DNA from: CAYRVF01 sp964427535
GTDB lineage: Bacteria > Chloroflexota > Ktedonobacteria > Ktedonobacterales > JADMIN01
Direction: 5' to 3'
DNA: 31,568 nucleotides
Assembly: GCA_964427535.1 (NCBI GenBank)
Contig: CAYRVF010000058.1
Coordinates: 1 to 31,568, forward strand
The notes under the pieces are model-generated. The model searched no databases. It was not told where the DNA came from and saw nothing but the letters and a program-made list of their open reading frames with translations. Positions 30,304 to 31,568 of this stretch are shown piece after piece. Each line of letters opens with the position of its first letter. The first letter of the stretch is position 1. The position numbers and the translations under genes are program-made.

Positions 30304-31568
30304 ATGCGACTTGGAGCTCGCAAGGTCTCGTTCGCCGGGCTCTTCGTCCTGGTCGGTTTGATGGCCTCGCTGCTCGCCGCCTGTGGTGGCAGCAGCACCG
30401 GTGGCAACAAAGCCTCCGATGCCAACCAGGTTCTGAAGTACCCGCTGAACGCGGCATCGTCTGACATTTCCACGCTCGACCCGGCGATGGCCTCCGACTA
30501 TTATTCGTACCAGGCCATTTACCTCATTTTCCCCGGCCTCGTCGTCTTGAACGACCAGCAGCAGATCGTGCCGTGGGCGGCCTCGGCACAGCCCACCGTC
30601 TCGGATGGTGGTCTCACCTACACCTACCACATTCGCCCCGGCCTGAAGTTCAGCGACGGCGAGCCGATTGACGCGAACGCCTACGCGTACTCGATCAATC
30701 GTGCGCTCAGCCCCTGCACGGCCGCAGCGGTGGCGTACTATCTCGCGCCGCTCAAGGACTTCACCACCTTCAACAGCGCGAAGTGCAACAACGGCCAGGT
30801 GGCGGGCTCGGTTCCGACGCTGATCGGCGACTCGATCATCGTCAGCGACCCGCAGACCATCACCTTCAAGCTGTCGCAGCCATACGCGTACTTCTCGTAT
30901 GCGATGACCTACCCGATCACCTACGCGGTGCCGCAGAAGCTCATCCAGCAGTACGGCGACGCGAAGTGGATCGAGAACCTCAGCGGCTTCGGTGGCAGCC
31001 TCTTCAAGCTGAAGACGTGGGACCACAAGGGCAACGTCATCCTCGAGCGCAACGATGGGTTTTGGGGCCAGAAGCCGACGCTGCGTGAGATTGACATGAA
31101 GGTCTACAAGGACCCGAACGTTCTCTACAACGACTTCCAGGCCGGCCAGCTCGACTTCGGCATTCCGAGCGCGACGCAGTATCCGAACGCGAAGAACTAT
31201 TCGAAGAGCAAGGGCACCTTCCACGAGATTCCGTCTCTGGCGAACGGCTACCTGCAATTCAACTGGTCGTCCGCGCCGTTTGACGATGTGCGCGTGCGCC
31301 AGGCCTTCTCGCTGGCCATCAACCGCCAGCAGATCGCCGACAAGGTGTGGCACGGCTCGCAGCTCCCGACGTATCACATCGTTCCGGCCGGCATGCCCGG
31401 CTACGACCAGAACCTGACCCAGCCTGACGGCACGACCCAGCTCACGGGTGATGTCACCAAGGCGCAAGATCTTGCCAAGGCGTACGCTGCGGAGAAGTGC
31501 GGCGGCAACTACTCGGGCAGGGCGGCGGCCACGGCGGCGGCCATCAGCATTTCGGCGGCCGGCATCGG
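30304..31568 (+). CDS. ABC peptide/oligopeptide-binding lipoprotein (SBP_bac_5), 3' end beyond window
   Basis: The ATG at 30304 has AGGGAG seven bases upstream. About 421 residues are visible and the frame is still open at the edge. It starts with a lipoprotein signal (lipobox LLAAC, cysteine 27) and a Gly/Ser linker. The mature part has the family-5 solute-binding pattern: STLDPAMASDYYS, IFPGLVVLNDQQQIVPWAAS, YTYHIRPGLKFSDGEPIDA, LIQQYGDAKW, NDGFWGQKPTLREIDMKVY and FDDVRVRQAFSLAINRQQI. It would capture peptides, or sugars or metals for some members, outside the cell and deliver them to an ABC importer, probably encoded downstream. The last coding stretch is unusually Ala-rich (see findings). 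Confidence 0.9.
   Translation, partial: MRLGARKVSFAGLFVLVGLMASLLAACGGSSTGGNKASDANQVLKYPLNAASSDISTLDPAMASDYYSYQAIYLIFPGLVVLNDQQQIVPWAASAQPTVSDGGLTYTYHIRPGLKFSDGEPIDANAYAYSINRALSPCTAAAVAYYLAPLKDFTTFNSAKCNNGQVAGSVPTLIGDSIIVSDPQTITFKLSQPYAYFSYAMTYPITYAVPQKLIQQYGDAKWIENLSGFGGSLFKLKTWDHKGNVILERNDGFWGQKPTLREIDMKVYKDPNVLYNDFQAGQLDFGIPSATQYPNAKNYSKSKGTFHEIPSLANGYLQFNWSSAPFDDVRVRQAFSLAINRQQIADKVWHGSQLPTYHIVPAGMPGYDQNLTQPDGTTQLTGDVTKAQDLAKAYAAEKCGGNYSGRAAATAAAISISAAGI

Overview
The window is GC-rich, gene-dense chromosomal DNA, most likely from a Chloroflexota bacterium (Ktedonobacteria- or Thermomicrobia-like). That assignment is an inference from gene style: many solitary multi-domain histidine kinases, lipoproteins with a LLAAC lipobox, sigma/anti-sigma pairs, leaderless regulator genes and scattered CCTCACCCCC-type palindromic repeats. 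No rRNA, tRNA, transposase, phage gene or CRISPR array was found.

Layout. 1-295: the tail of an upstream gene and a small zinc-ribbon protein. 394-528: a palindromic repeat that ends next to the stop of the facing gene. 530-4766 (minus): a likely four-gene run of LysE-type exporter, double GNAT acetyltransferase, GNAT acetyltransferase and PAS-GAF histidine kinase, headed by a leader with a terminator-like hairpin. 5213-5473: small membrane protein. 5730-6647 (minus): aminoglycoside/hydroxyurea-type kinase, divergent from 6923-8191, a histone-deacetylase-family hydrolase, which is followed by a lipoprotein. 9270-12952 (minus): a large sigma-like protein with a long repeat-bearing C-terminal tail, then a ZAS-type membrane anti-sigma-like protein. 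13620-15971: a second PAS-PAS-GAF histidine kinase related to the first. 16145-16961: leaderless MarR regulator coupled to a short uncharacterised His-rich protein. 17193-19121: ABC exporter half-transporter. 19256-20472 (minus): leaderless TetR regulator and a DUF1772 membrane protein. 20569-21821 (minus): two uncharacterised proteins. 21866-25697 (minus): the start of a division and cell-wall (dcw) cluster in the order mraZ, rsmH, ftsL-like, ftsI, with MraZ boxes and a promoter, preceded by four DnaA-box-like sites. 26059-27582 (minus): an orphan beta-class DNA methyltransferase. 28082-29828: ECF sigma factor overlapping its likely membrane anti-sigma. 29829-30303: a hairpin-rich leader. 30304 to the window end: an ABC peptide-binding lipoprotein, open at its 3' end.

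How the genes fit together. The dcw block makes the division septum and appears to be controlled by MraZ at its own promoter. Two sigma/anti-sigma-like modules suggest envelope sensing, and both contain short PLPPL-type motifs. Two histidine kinases have no response regulator nearby. Several control sites can be read directly: a terminator-like attenuator before lysE, a promoter with an embedded palindrome in front of marR that puts the start codon at the predicted transcription start, a palindrome before the ABC exporter, and an rsmH gene whose perfect Shine-Dalgarno sequence points to an ACG codon. No complete new defence or mobile system is evident; the most interesting signals are regulatory.
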